In this document: positions 44,331 through 52,477 of the stretch, piece after piece
How the letters are laid out: every line of letters starts with the position of its first letter
How positions within the stretch are numbered: position 1 is the first letter of the stretch
Source of the DNA: Endozoicomonas sp. SCSIO W0465
GTDB lineage: Bacteria > Pseudomonadota > Gammaproteobacteria > Pseudomonadales > Endozoicomonadaceae
Reading direction: 5' to 3'
Length of the DNA stretch: 64,000 bases
NCBI RefSeq assembly: GCF_023716865.1
Contig: NZ_CP092417.1
Location: forward strand, 4,876,001 to 4,940,000
Position numbers and translations under genes: made by a program
Notes under the pieces: model-generated
What the model was told of the DNA's origin: nothing
Database searches by the model: none
What the model saw: only the letters and a program-made list of their open reading frames with translations

Positions 44331-45089
44331 ATGTTACCCATAACAAACTTTCCTGTTGGCAAGGCCTATGACGGACCGATTGAAATAAGCATTGAACAAG
44401 CCTCAGAGGATCAAGCCTGTAGCAGTGGAACAAATGGAATTATTGTCCACATGTACACTGAAGATCTTTACCTGCGATCTGTGCAAGCCTGTGATATCGA
44501 TAACTATTGTGCCCTAATGGGTGATGAGGAGACGGTTAAAAATTACGCTTCAGGTAAACCAACCGAGAGGGCAGAGGTGGAAAAACGAGTAAACGACTGG
44601 GTAGCCAGATGGCAGTCAGGTAACCCCTTCAGTGCTTTGGCTGTTTTTAAAAAAACGCCAGATTCAACCTGTCAGGATGAACCTTTTATAGGGCACATTA
44701 TTGCTGGTTCAGGGGAGTGTATGTGGTATGGAGAGCCGGGAAAATATGAGGGATATTCTGAAATGGCCGGGCTTGAGCATAAGCGTTATCGCAATGCAGG
44801 TTATGCCAGACAGGCTGCTGCTGCACTCATCAGCAAAGCTATACCAGAGTATCAACAAAAAGGCTATAGAGTGAACACCATTTTTTCTGAAGAAAGGATC
44901 TGTAAATTATTTCCTGCAAAAAAGACCTTTAAATTATTGCCCCTGAATTGGGTTACAGCCACAGCTGCTCCTGACAACAGTGCCTCTGTCAGACTATTAA
45001 CCGGGCTGGGTTTCGAATGTAAAAATGTCATGGAAAATCTTAACAATCGTACTGGTGGCGTGCGGGCATTCTTTGCTTTGAAAGTATAA
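44331..45089 (+). CDS. GNAT-family N-acetyltransferase
   Basis: 252 residues. Residues 40-250 fit the GNAT fold of the RimJ/Acetyltransf_3 kind: LYLRSVQACDIDNYCALMGDEETVKNYASGKP, then IGHIIAGSGE, the acetyl-CoA region EHKRYRNAGYARQAAAALI, and NSASVRLLTGLGFEC. An insertion of about 40 residues interrupts the last third (ERICKLFPAKKTFKLL). The first 40 residues have no clear role, and a second Met at about residue 41 (MYTEDLYLRSV) is a possible start. Substrate unknown. Confidence 0.8.
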   Translation: MLPITNFPVGKAYDGPIEISIEQASEDQACSSGTNGIIVHMYTEDLYLRSVQACDIDNYCALMGDEETVKNYASGKPTERAEVEKRVNDWVARWQSGNPFSALAVFKKTPDSTCQDEPFIGHIIAGSGECMWYGEPGKYEGYSEMAGLEHKRYRNAGYARQAAAALISKAIPEYQQKGYRVNTIFSEERICKLFPAKKTFKLLPLNWVTATAAPDNSASVRLLTGLGFECKNVMENLNNRTGGVRAFFALKV

Positions 45090-45268
45090 ATAATAAAAAA
45101 TTAGGCTCTTGTAGGATTTCAGACTGCTACTGGGTTGAACATTGCTGAAGCCCTTTATCTACAAAGGTTGTCAGCATATTGTCCGGTAATGTTGCTCAAT
45201 CCTTGTTTTTCGTGACCTACAGTCAGTTTTCACTGTAGAGCAGTTCGTAATCAAAATAGAGCCAAAAA

Positions 45269-46831
45269 TTAATGCTTCGGATACCCGGTAATGTCCCGAA
45301 TGGATTTATAGAGCGGCTGCATACGTTTGTAGATTTTTTTATATACCTCGTTGTACAAACGGTCATACAGCTGCATGGTTGGCAAGTCCGACTCAAACAC
45401 ATCGCCAACCCGGGTCATTTTAGCACTGGCTTCGCTGTAGTCGTTGTGAATGCCAAGGCCAACACAGCAGTTGATGGCGGCTCCAAGGCCGGATGCTTCG
45501 GAGGTGTGTGGTCGCTCTGCCGCCATACCAAAAATATTTGCCGTCAATTGCATCGCAGCATCGCTTTGGGAGCCGCCGCCAGAGACTCGTAACCGGGTAA
45601 TTGGTGTGCCACTGCGTTTTTCGATCAGCTCTTTACCGGAACGCAATTCATAAGCCAGCCCTTCCAGAATCGCCCGATAAATATGTGCCCGCTTATGCAC
45701 ATCACCAAAGCCGATAAAAGCGCCTTTGCCTTCCGGCCCGGGTTGACGTACGCCGGGTGACCAGTAAGGCTGCATCATCAAACCCATGGAGCCCGGTGGC
45801 ACCTGATTGAGCAGGGTATCGAACAATTGTTCCGGTTCTATACCCAGCTCCTTCGCCTTCCGCTGCTCAACCTGGGCCAGTTCATTTTTAAACCAGCTCA
45901 CCATCCAGAAACCACGATAAATCATCACTTCGGTGTTGTAACGTTTTGGCATCGCTGCTGTGTAGGGTGGAATAAAAGGTATGGTTTCAAGGTAGCGGGA
46001 TGTTGTGGTACTGATGGTGGCGGTGGTGCCAAAACTCAAGCAGCCAATATGGGGGGCAATGCCGCCAGCACCCAGTACTTCACAGGCTTTGTCCGATGAG
46101 GCTGCAATCATCGGTAAACCCGGAGGCAGACCGGTATGCTCTGCAGCTTCAGCGGTAATATGGCCTAACAACGCTCCGGGTTGTACCAGTTCCGGCAACA
46201 TAGGTCGTCTGACGGCCAACAGCTGCCATTTCAGGTCATGCTGGCCAGCCCATTGCTGGCGGCGATAGTCATAGGGCAGGTAACCAGCCACTGCACCGCA
46301 GGCGTCTCTCATTTCGCCAGTCAGTTGATAGGTCAGGTAACCGGATAAATTGACGTAATAACGCGTTTTCTGCCAGATATCCGGTTGATGCTGCATAATC
46401 CAGTTATCACGGGCTTTGGCCCGCAGATTGTCGATAAGACTGGCCAGGCCTATGGTCTTGATCAACAGCCCCCGGACGCCACCAACCGGCTTTTCTGGCT
46501 CGGCTTTACGCTGATCCATCCAGACAATGGCCGGTCTCAACGGCTTTTTATCTTCATCCAGGTTAATCATGGTGTAGCGCTGCGTCGTCAGTGCCACGCC
46601 TTTGATCTGTCCGGGCGTTACCATGCCCCGGGTCCATAACGCTTTGCAGGCTTGCCCAAGCTGCTGCCAATAGTAGTCAGGATGTTGTTCTGCCCAGCCG
46701 GGGTGTTGTGAAAAATAGGCCTCCAGCTCAACTTTGCTTTTGGCGATCTCATTACCGGCGCTGTCAAACACTAAGGCACGAATGCTCTGTGTGCCATTGT
46801 CGATGGCCAGCACATAGTCTGAATTACTCAC
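45269..46831 (-). CDS. FGGY-family carbohydrate kinase
   Basis: 520 residues; third gene of an operon with glpD and an AGPS-like gene. FGGY sugar kinase fold: YVLAIDNGTQSIRALVFD at the start (phosphate 1), VALTTQRYTMINLD, SFGTTATIS (phosphate 2) and RVSGGGSQSDAAMQLTANIFG (adenosine motif). It is somewhat longer than glycerol kinase. From context it probably phosphorylates glycerol, dihydroxyacetone or a related polyol (inference). Confidence 0.88.
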   Translation of the reverse strand: MSNSDYVLAIDNGTQSIRALVFDSAGNEIAKSKVELEAYFSQHPGWAEQHPDYYWQQLGQACKALWTRGMVTPGQIKGVALTTQRYTMINLDEDKKPLRPAIVWMDQRKAEPEKPVGGVRGLLIKTIGLASLIDNLRAKARDNWIMQHQPDIWQKTRYYVNLSGYLTYQLTGEMRDACGAVAGYLPYDYRRQQWAGQHDLKWQLLAVRRPMLPELVQPGALLGHITAEAAEHTGLPPGLPMIAASSDKACEVLGAGGIAPHIGCLSFGTTATISTTTSRYLETIPFIPPYTAAMPKRYNTEVMIYRGFWMVSWFKNELAQVEQRKAKELGIEPEQLFDTLLNQVPPGSMGLMMQPYWSPGVRQPGPEGKGAFIGFGDVHKRAHIYRAILEGLAYELRSGKELIEKRSGTPITRLRVSGGGSQSDAAMQLTANIFGMAAERPHTSEASGLGAAINCCVGLGIHNDYSEASAKMTRVGDVFESDLPTMQLYDRLYNEVYKKIYKRMQPLYKSIRDITGYPKH

Positions 46832-46879
46832 TAGGCACTCACTTCTTGATTCTTATTGTCGAGTATCCGCGTTATTGCA

Positions 46880-48502
46880 TTATTTCGGGATGCTGTAAAA
46901 GGTATTCCAGATGGACTGATAACGGGCAACTTCCTGTTGCCACTTCTGCTCGCTCCAACCCAGTTCTTCACGGCAGATGGCCTCGATTCTGTCGGCAAAA
47001 ATCAGGCCGCCCTGCTCCAGCAGTAACCCCAGCCGGGTCCGACGCAGCAGGAGGTCATCCAGATGTACAACGGCTTCATTTCCGGCCGACCAGCGCAACT
47101 CTGCCCACAGGGCCCGGGCACCGGGAATCACATCCTGTTCTCCGGGCCGGATCTGTGCCAGCAAATGATCAGCGTCCATACCGTAATGGCCCCGGATGCG
47201 TTTCTGTAAATAGTCCGGCAGCTTTTTAAACAGCCCACTGGCAGGCTCATATTGAGTAAACATATCTGCGCCGGTATCACTGAAATCAACGCCGGGCAGA
47301 TACGCTTCAGCAGCCTTTAATACATCCAGGGCAATTAACCGGAAGGTGGTCAGCTTGCCGCCACTGACGGTCACCAGTCCGTTATCGTTCCAGATGCTGT
47401 GGTCACGTTTTTCTTTCGACGGGTTCAGTGCCCCTGAGCTGACCAGCGGGCGTACACCTGCCCAGGAAGCAATAATATCCTGTTCGGTTAACCCGGCTTT
47501 CGGGAACTGGAAGCAAACGGCTTTCATCAGGTATTCCAGTTCTTCACGGGTCATGGCCACTTCATGATTACCGATAGTGCCGTTGTCCAGATCGGTTGTT
47601 CCGACAACGGTTCGGCCTTCCCAGGGGAAAATAAAAACGGGTCGTTGATCATCCGGGTGCATTACGGTGTATGCCTGGGCCACAGGCAGTCGCCAACCGG
47701 GCACGACAATATGGCTGCCACGGGCAGGGCGAATACGCTGCTCTGAGGTCATCTCACCCCGAAGTTCATCCCCCCAGGCGCCTGTGGCATTAATCACTAC
47801 TTTTGCTTTAACCGGGATCACCTGGCCGGTTTCTGCATCCTTCAGTTCAGCACCTGTCACTCGACCATGGTTTTTAATCAGAGCATCGACACCGACATAA
47901 TTCATTACCGTAGCACCCTCTTTCCGGGCCTCCCGCAACACCCGGATAACCAGACGTGAGTCATCGGTAATGGCGTCGGCAAACTGGGTGGCACCGAGCA
48001 GGTTGTGATCATTAATGAGAGGGCTCAGGTTTGCAATGTCGTGTGATTGATGAACCTTGCGGTAACGCTTACCGGCAAAAAAATCATAAATACGCAGCAG
48101 AAGATTAAAGACCAGCGGCCCGGGAAATGCCCCCTTGTAATGAGCCATCAGATACCCCATCGGATCAACCAGCCCGGGAGCTTCTCGCATCAGGCGTTCC
48201 CGTTCGGAGACTGAGTGCATCGTGGTTTTGATATCGCCGGAAGCGATATAGCGAAGACCGCCATGAACCATTTTTGATGACCGGCTGGACGTTCCCCAGG
48301 CAAAATCCTGACGCTCGACCAGCAGCACCTTCAAGCCCCGGCGTGCTGCTTCGCGGGCAATACCCGCACCGGTGATGCCGCCGCCGGCCACAACGACATC
48401 CCATTCCACGTCCGGATTGTTTGTTAATGCTTGCAGTAACGGTTTCCGGTTGCCTGCCTGCCAGGATTGTTGCCACATAGGTTGGATGCCTGATTGATTC
48501 AA
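46880..48502 (-). CDS. glpD: Glycerol-3-phosphate dehydrogenase (FAD)
   Basis: 540 residues, full length. It oxidises glycerol-3-phosphate to dihydroxyacetone phosphate at the membrane. FAD motif VVVAGGGITGAGIAREAARRG, then SSRSSKMVHGGLRYI and NATGAWGDELRG, plus the DAO C-terminal domain (VSGGKLTTFRLIA). It starts 12 bp after the upstream gene and lies 48 bp before the kinase gene, so one operon. Confidence 0.93.
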   Translation of the reverse strand: MNQSGIQPMWQQSWQAGNRKPLLQALTNNPDVEWDVVVAGGGITGAGIAREAARRGLKVLLVERQDFAWGTSSRSSKMVHGGLRYIASGDIKTTMHSVSERERLMREAPGLVDPMGYLMAHYKGAFPGPLVFNLLLRIYDFFAGKRYRKVHQSHDIANLSPLINDHNLLGATQFADAITDDSRLVIRVLREARKEGATVMNYVGVDALIKNHGRVTGAELKDAETGQVIPVKAKVVINATGAWGDELRGEMTSEQRIRPARGSHIVVPGWRLPVAQAYTVMHPDDQRPVFIFPWEGRTVVGTTDLDNGTIGNHEVAMTREELEYLMKAVCFQFPKAGLTEQDIIASWAGVRPLVSSGALNPSKEKRDHSIWNDNGLVTVSGGKLTTFRLIALDVLKAAEAYLPGVDFSDTGADMFTQYEPASGLFKKLPDYLQKRIRGHYGMDADHLLAQIRPGEQDVIPGARALWAELRWSAGNEAVVHLDDLLLRRTRLGLLLEQGGLIFADRIEAICREELGWSEQKWQQEVARYQSIWNTFYSIPK

Positions 48503-48514
48503 TGGAGTGACCAG

Positions 48515-50122
48515 TTATTCGTTGTCCCGGAGTAATACGCCGGGGTTCAGGCGTTTGTCCGGGTCAAACTCATGCACCAGGGCGTCAATCATCCGCATCC
48601 CCAGCTTTCCTTTTTCTGCCGCCATATAAGGGGCATGATCACGACCGGTGCCGTGTTGGTGTGAAATAGTGGCATAGCCCTGGGCAATCACTTCAGAGGT
48701 TTTTATCTTCAGCTTTTTCCAGCGTTCCAGAGTGGCTTGGTAACTGCCAGCACACCGAAAAAAACAGGTGGTATAGATACTCGATCCCTGACCATAGATA
48801 TGGGAAAGGTGGGTAAACACCATGACCTGTTCACCTTCGTCTTTTAAGGCATTTTCCAGGCTCGTTTCCATCTGGTGCATTAAGTCATCCACATTTCCCC
48901 AGTCGGTAGCGGTTTCCAGCGTATCAACCGCGATGCCCCGGGACCAGAGGGATTCGCGCAGATAGGGAAACTTGAACCGGCCATGGGCCCAGATGGTACC
49001 CATGATGTTGGCCAGTGGACCGCCAACGCCGCCATACTGTTTCAGAATCTTTCCCAACTGTTTCAGGGCCACTTTATTTTGGTATTCAGAGCCGGTAACA
49101 GCGAAGGTCAGCATGCATCGATTGTCGTCCAGTCCGCGAAACCGAAGATAACCATCCAGCAGTTTGAACTGTGTCAGCGAGGTGCCAAGGTGAGCGTGGG
49201 CTCGCGCCTCTTTCGCGTTGCTGACACGCATCATGGACAGCGGGACCTTCTGCTGGACAACTTCCCGGGCGGCGGCTTTGCCTGCCTGCCAGTCGGGCAT
49301 AAAGCAGACCATAAACTTCTCCTCTTCTGCTACACGTTGTACGCGTACCTTTACTTCCGTCAAGATCCCCAGGCGACCTTCAGTGCCCATGGTGAGTTCT
49401 CGAATGTCCGGCCCTGCAGAAGAGGCGGGAATTGACGGAATATCCAGAGTGCCCTGAAGGGTTTCCATACGACCACCGGCAAACATCTGCTCAATGCGGC
49501 CGTAGCGAAGTGACTGTTGACCTGAAGATCGGGAGGCGATCCAGCCACCGATGGTGGACAGTTCCCAGGACTGGGGATAGTGCCCAAGGGTATAACCCCG
49601 TGCCTGTAACTGTGCTTCAATCTGTGGTCCGGGAGTTCCTGCACCAAAGGTGGCAATCTGGCTCTCTTCATTCAGATCCATCAACTGGTTCATGTGCCCC
49701 ATATCGATGGTTAAAATGGCTTTTGCACTTGCCTGAGGTGTGATATGTCCGGCAACGGATGTCCCGCCGCCATAGGGAATCACAATAAAGTCGTGTTGGA
49801 CCGCCAACGCAAGCAGTTCACGAACCTGTGTACTGGTTTCCGGATAAGCGACACCGTCAGGGAAAACCCCAAAGTCACCACTGCGCATGGCCAGCCAGTC
49901 AGGGAAGCTCTGGCCACGGGCATGGCGGACACGGTCTTCTGCTGAAGTCACAATCAGTGGATGTCGGGGCAGGCATGATGCCGGTACTTTTGCCAGAACA
50001 CTTTCAAGGTTGGCATCTTTCAAGGGCGTCGGTTCGCCGAGAATACGGTCAATCAATGCACCTCCATGGTCGGATACTTCCTTAACGTAACGCTCATCAC
50101 CCCAGCCATTCCAACGGCGCAT
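48515..50122 (-). CDS. FAD-binding oxidase, alkylglycerone-phosphate synthase-like
   Basis: 535 residues, first gene of the operon. N-terminal MRRWNGWGDE is typical of this branch. PCMH-type FAD domain: FPDGVAYPETSTQVRELL, IPYGGGTSVAGH, WELSTIGGWIASRSSGQQSLRYGRIEQM and MGTEGRLGILTEV. The C-terminal half contains SHIYGQGSSIYTT and ISHQHGTGRDHAP, the His-rich region of AGPS that makes the ether bond of alkyl-DHAP. Eukaryotic AGPS is peroxisomal; bacterial relatives sit near glpD. Ether-lipid synthesis or a related DHAP/lipid oxidation is likely (inference). Confidence 0.88.
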   Translation of the reverse strand: MRRWNGWGDERYVKEVSDHGGALIDRILGEPTPLKDANLESVLAKVPASCLPRHPLIVTSAEDRVRHARGQSFPDWLAMRSGDFGVFPDGVAYPETSTQVRELLALAVQHDFIVIPYGGGTSVAGHITPQASAKAILTIDMGHMNQLMDLNEESQIATFGAGTPGPQIEAQLQARGYTLGHYPQSWELSTIGGWIASRSSGQQSLRYGRIEQMFAGGRMETLQGTLDIPSIPASSAGPDIRELTMGTEGRLGILTEVKVRVQRVAEEEKFMVCFMPDWQAGKAAAREVVQQKVPLSMMRVSNAKEARAHAHLGTSLTQFKLLDGYLRFRGLDDNRCMLTFAVTGSEYQNKVALKQLGKILKQYGGVGGPLANIMGTIWAHGRFKFPYLRESLWSRGIAVDTLETATDWGNVDDLMHQMETSLENALKDEGEQVMVFTHLSHIYGQGSSIYTTCFFRCAGSYQATLERWKKLKIKTSEVIAQGYATISHQHGTGRDHAPYMAAEKGKLGMRMIDALVHEFDPDKRLNPGVLLRDNE

Positions 50123-50212
50123 GGTCTACCTCGATTCTTTTTCTACTTCTAATGCCAATATAACCGCTGTGGAGAGCCAGAGAAAGGCTATTCAGTATTT
50201 TCGACAGTTAAG

Positions 50213-51901
50213 TCATGAATCAGTGGCTTCAAGAAAGGCAGGGAGGAATTGGAATTGATCACCGTTGCTCTCACTGAGCTTATTGGTGAGTTGGAAAATG
50301 CATTGATCCTGACCCGGTATCTGACGGAGAGCATCGGCGAGCAAAGCCCTGGTCGGCATATCAAGCCCGGGCTGCATGGTGTCCAAAATGGCAAGGCTGC
50401 ATAGGCGAATAACCGCTTTCAGTGCCCGAGTCTGGCCTCCGCATAAACTGGTAATGCACCTTGTCTCATCGGTAATGATGTGACTAAGACACTTTGCATA
50501 GATATGCGGCTCAATCTCTTTAGCCATAGGTTGCGCAATTTTTTTTGTCATCTCTGGCGCATCCTGTGGCGCATCTTGTGGCGCATTATCCGTTGACTCG
50601 GTTTTTTGCGTAATATCTATGGCGAATAGAATATTTTGAGGCCGTGGTATTCCATCTTTGAGGTAGAGGATGCTGGCTGTAGTGAAATGATCGGGTGAAT
50701 GAAGTTGCAGGTTCTCAGTTTTCAAGACCTTTGCTTGCGGGTATGGATGCTTGCTGACTGCTTGCATCATCCATTTAACCGCCCGGTCCTTAGCGGCTTC
50801 CAGTGAAATGAAGTGGGGAACTGAAAGGTCGATATCCCTGGGCTCCAGGGACAGTTTAATTAACTCTTCACTTATCCCGTCCGGCATGGTTTCCGGTGTT
50901 ATATGGGTTAATGCATCCTCACCCCAGAGGTATTTGACGTGCATATGAAAGGCCATACTACCTATGAATATCACTGGTTCAGGCTGGTGTTTGACAGCAT
51001 CAGTAATCTCACTCCGAAAATGTGTGCGAAGTTGCAATATTTCAGGAGGCACATGGTAAGGCCTGTGTCCCATGGCCAGGCTTTGTATGAATGATAAGGC
51101 GCTTGAACAGGCGGCTGCAGGGCCTGCTGGTTGATTGGCAGTTTCATTTCTTTTTGCTTCAGTCGTTGCTGTGGCCAGTGCCGCCTCTTGCCTTGTCGCT
51201 TTGCTATCCACCATCAGCTGGTCAGAAAGGTTTTTGGGTTTCTTGTGTTTCTTTCTTTTTTTCTTGCTGCTATGTGCCGTTTCACTCAATAAATTCAGAG
51301 CTTTAAAGTTGAGCGGAAACTGGTGGATATCGGCATCAGAGAGCGGGGAAGTCTGCTGTTCAAGATCACCATGGTTGTCTTTTTCGTGTTTGTATAAAGC
51401 CTGCAGAGTTCGGCCGGTCCATGTTTTACATTTGTCTACGGGACAATGTTTGATGAAAATCTCTCTGGCTTCATGTTTTTCAAAAAACCTTTCTTCATAG
51501 GAGTAAGTAAATAGACATCTTTTGCTATTCTCTGGTTTCAATTGTTGGGTTGCCTTATCCAGTTCAAGGCATGATCGACAAAACGTCTCTTCCGGGTTTT
51601 TCACTTTTTCTTTACTGATCAAAATACGCAAGTCGTGACAGTTCTTACAAGATCGGTGACCGCAGGGTATCAGTTGAACTGCGGAACGCAGAACCCCGTT
51701 ACAAAACGTACAAATATGATGTTTTCGTTCAATAACCAAAGCATTCGTCAGCTCTGAATCAATAATACTGACAGGGTAACCACCAAAATATTGAGACGAT
51801 CTGCTCCTTGCTTCTTTTCGTTTACTTGCGCTCTTGCCAGTATTGTGCTCCCCGAAATAGGGCAGCCTTAATGACATATCTGTCGTGCTCTTTGGGAACA
51901 T
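50213..51901 (-). CDS. RING/TRAF-like protein with basic nuclear-type signal and NTase-like domain
   Basis: 562 residues. A complete C3HC4 RING is visible: C64-x2-C67, C80, H82, C85-x2-C88 and C108-x2-C111 (CTFC, CGHRSCKNC, CRSC). It is followed by a TRAF-type zinc-finger pattern, C153-x4-C158 and H171, H177. Residues 211-224 (SSKKKRKKHKKPKN) look like a nuclear localisation signal. The C-terminal part has a nucleotidyltransferase-like pattern, G314-S315 with DID at 356-358 and a later Asp in LFAIDIT. RING proteins are normally eukaryotic E3 ubiquitin ligases, so a host-directed E3 is likely. No signal peptide. Monocistronic. Confidence 0.82.
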   Translation of the reverse strand: MFPKSTTDMSLRLPYFGEHNTGKSASKRKEARSRSSQYFGGYPVSIIDSELTNALVIERKHHICTFCNGVLRSAVQLIPCGHRSCKNCHDLRILISKEKVKNPEETFCRSCLELDKATQQLKPENSKRCLFTYSYEERFFEKHEAREIFIKHCPVDKCKTWTGRTLQALYKHEKDNHGDLEQQTSPLSDADIHQFPLNFKALNLLSETAHSSKKKRKKHKKPKNLSDQLMVDSKATRQEAALATATTEAKRNETANQPAGPAAACSSALSFIQSLAMGHRPYHVPPEILQLRTHFRSEITDAVKHQPEPVIFIGSMAFHMHVKYLWGEDALTHITPETMPDGISEELIKLSLEPRDIDLSVPHFISLEAAKDRAVKWMMQAVSKHPYPQAKVLKTENLQLHSPDHFTTASILYLKDGIPRPQNILFAIDITQKTESTDNAPQDAPQDAPEMTKKIAQPMAKEIEPHIYAKCLSHIITDETRCITSLCGGQTRALKAVIRLCSLAILDTMQPGLDMPTRALLADALRQIPGQDQCIFQLTNKLSESNGDQFQFLPAFLEATDS

Positions 51902-52067
51902 GAATAATTACTTAAATTGTTAATATATTGAATTCCATTGATTTTTATCACCATCCACCACTCGTTAGAGTTGTTCAAAGGTACAAAGGTTCAATTTTAA
52001 CTTTTGATAATTAACAGTGGGGACTATTGGCCGATGACTTTTTAGAATCAAAACACAGAGTCAAGCA

Positions 52068-52451
52068 ATGAACGAGCTGATAGCCACACTCCAGGCAATC
52101 CTTCCCTCCACCTGGCGAATTCTGTTTTTCAGTGGCCTGACCTTTGCCCTGATTATGGCGCTGATACCGGGCAAATGGGATCCCACTCGCTTTATCAATG
52201 ATAAGGTGAAGCATGCGCTCACCTTTATGGTGCTTTTTTTGCTGATTGACCTGGCGTTTCCAGCAGCAGGTACGATCGGGTGGAAAGCGACGGGGCTGAT
52301 GGCCTTTGGGGTGTTTATCGAACTTTGTCAGCAGCTGACTCGTTACCACCGTTTCAGTATTGGCGATATTGTGGCCAATGGTGTTGGTATCGGGCTTTAT
52401 ATATTGATTAGTCTTGGCATTGGCTTATTGCCAGGGTCTGAAGGTTACTGA
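52068..52451 (+). CDS. VanZ-family membrane protein
   Basis: 127 residues with about four membrane helices. The family pattern is seen in DKVKHALTFMVLFLLIDLAFP and LMAFGVFIELCQQLTRYHRFSIGDIVANGVGIGLY. Function of small VanZ proteins is generally unknown (teicoplanin resistance in one case). It is convergent with recD2. Confidence 0.85.
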   Translation: MNELIATLQAILPSTWRILFFSGLTFALIMALIPGKWDPTRFINDKVKHALTFMVLFLLIDLAFPAAGTIGWKATGLMAFGVFIELCQQLTRYHRFSIGDIVANGVGIGLYILISLGIGLLPGSEGY

Positions 52452-52477
52452 AGAGGATCGCTTTTTGGGTACGATGA

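Noticed and set aside
46708..47229. 173-codon frame across the kinase-glpD junction
   Set aside because: Antisense to two strongly supported genes and of atypical composition.
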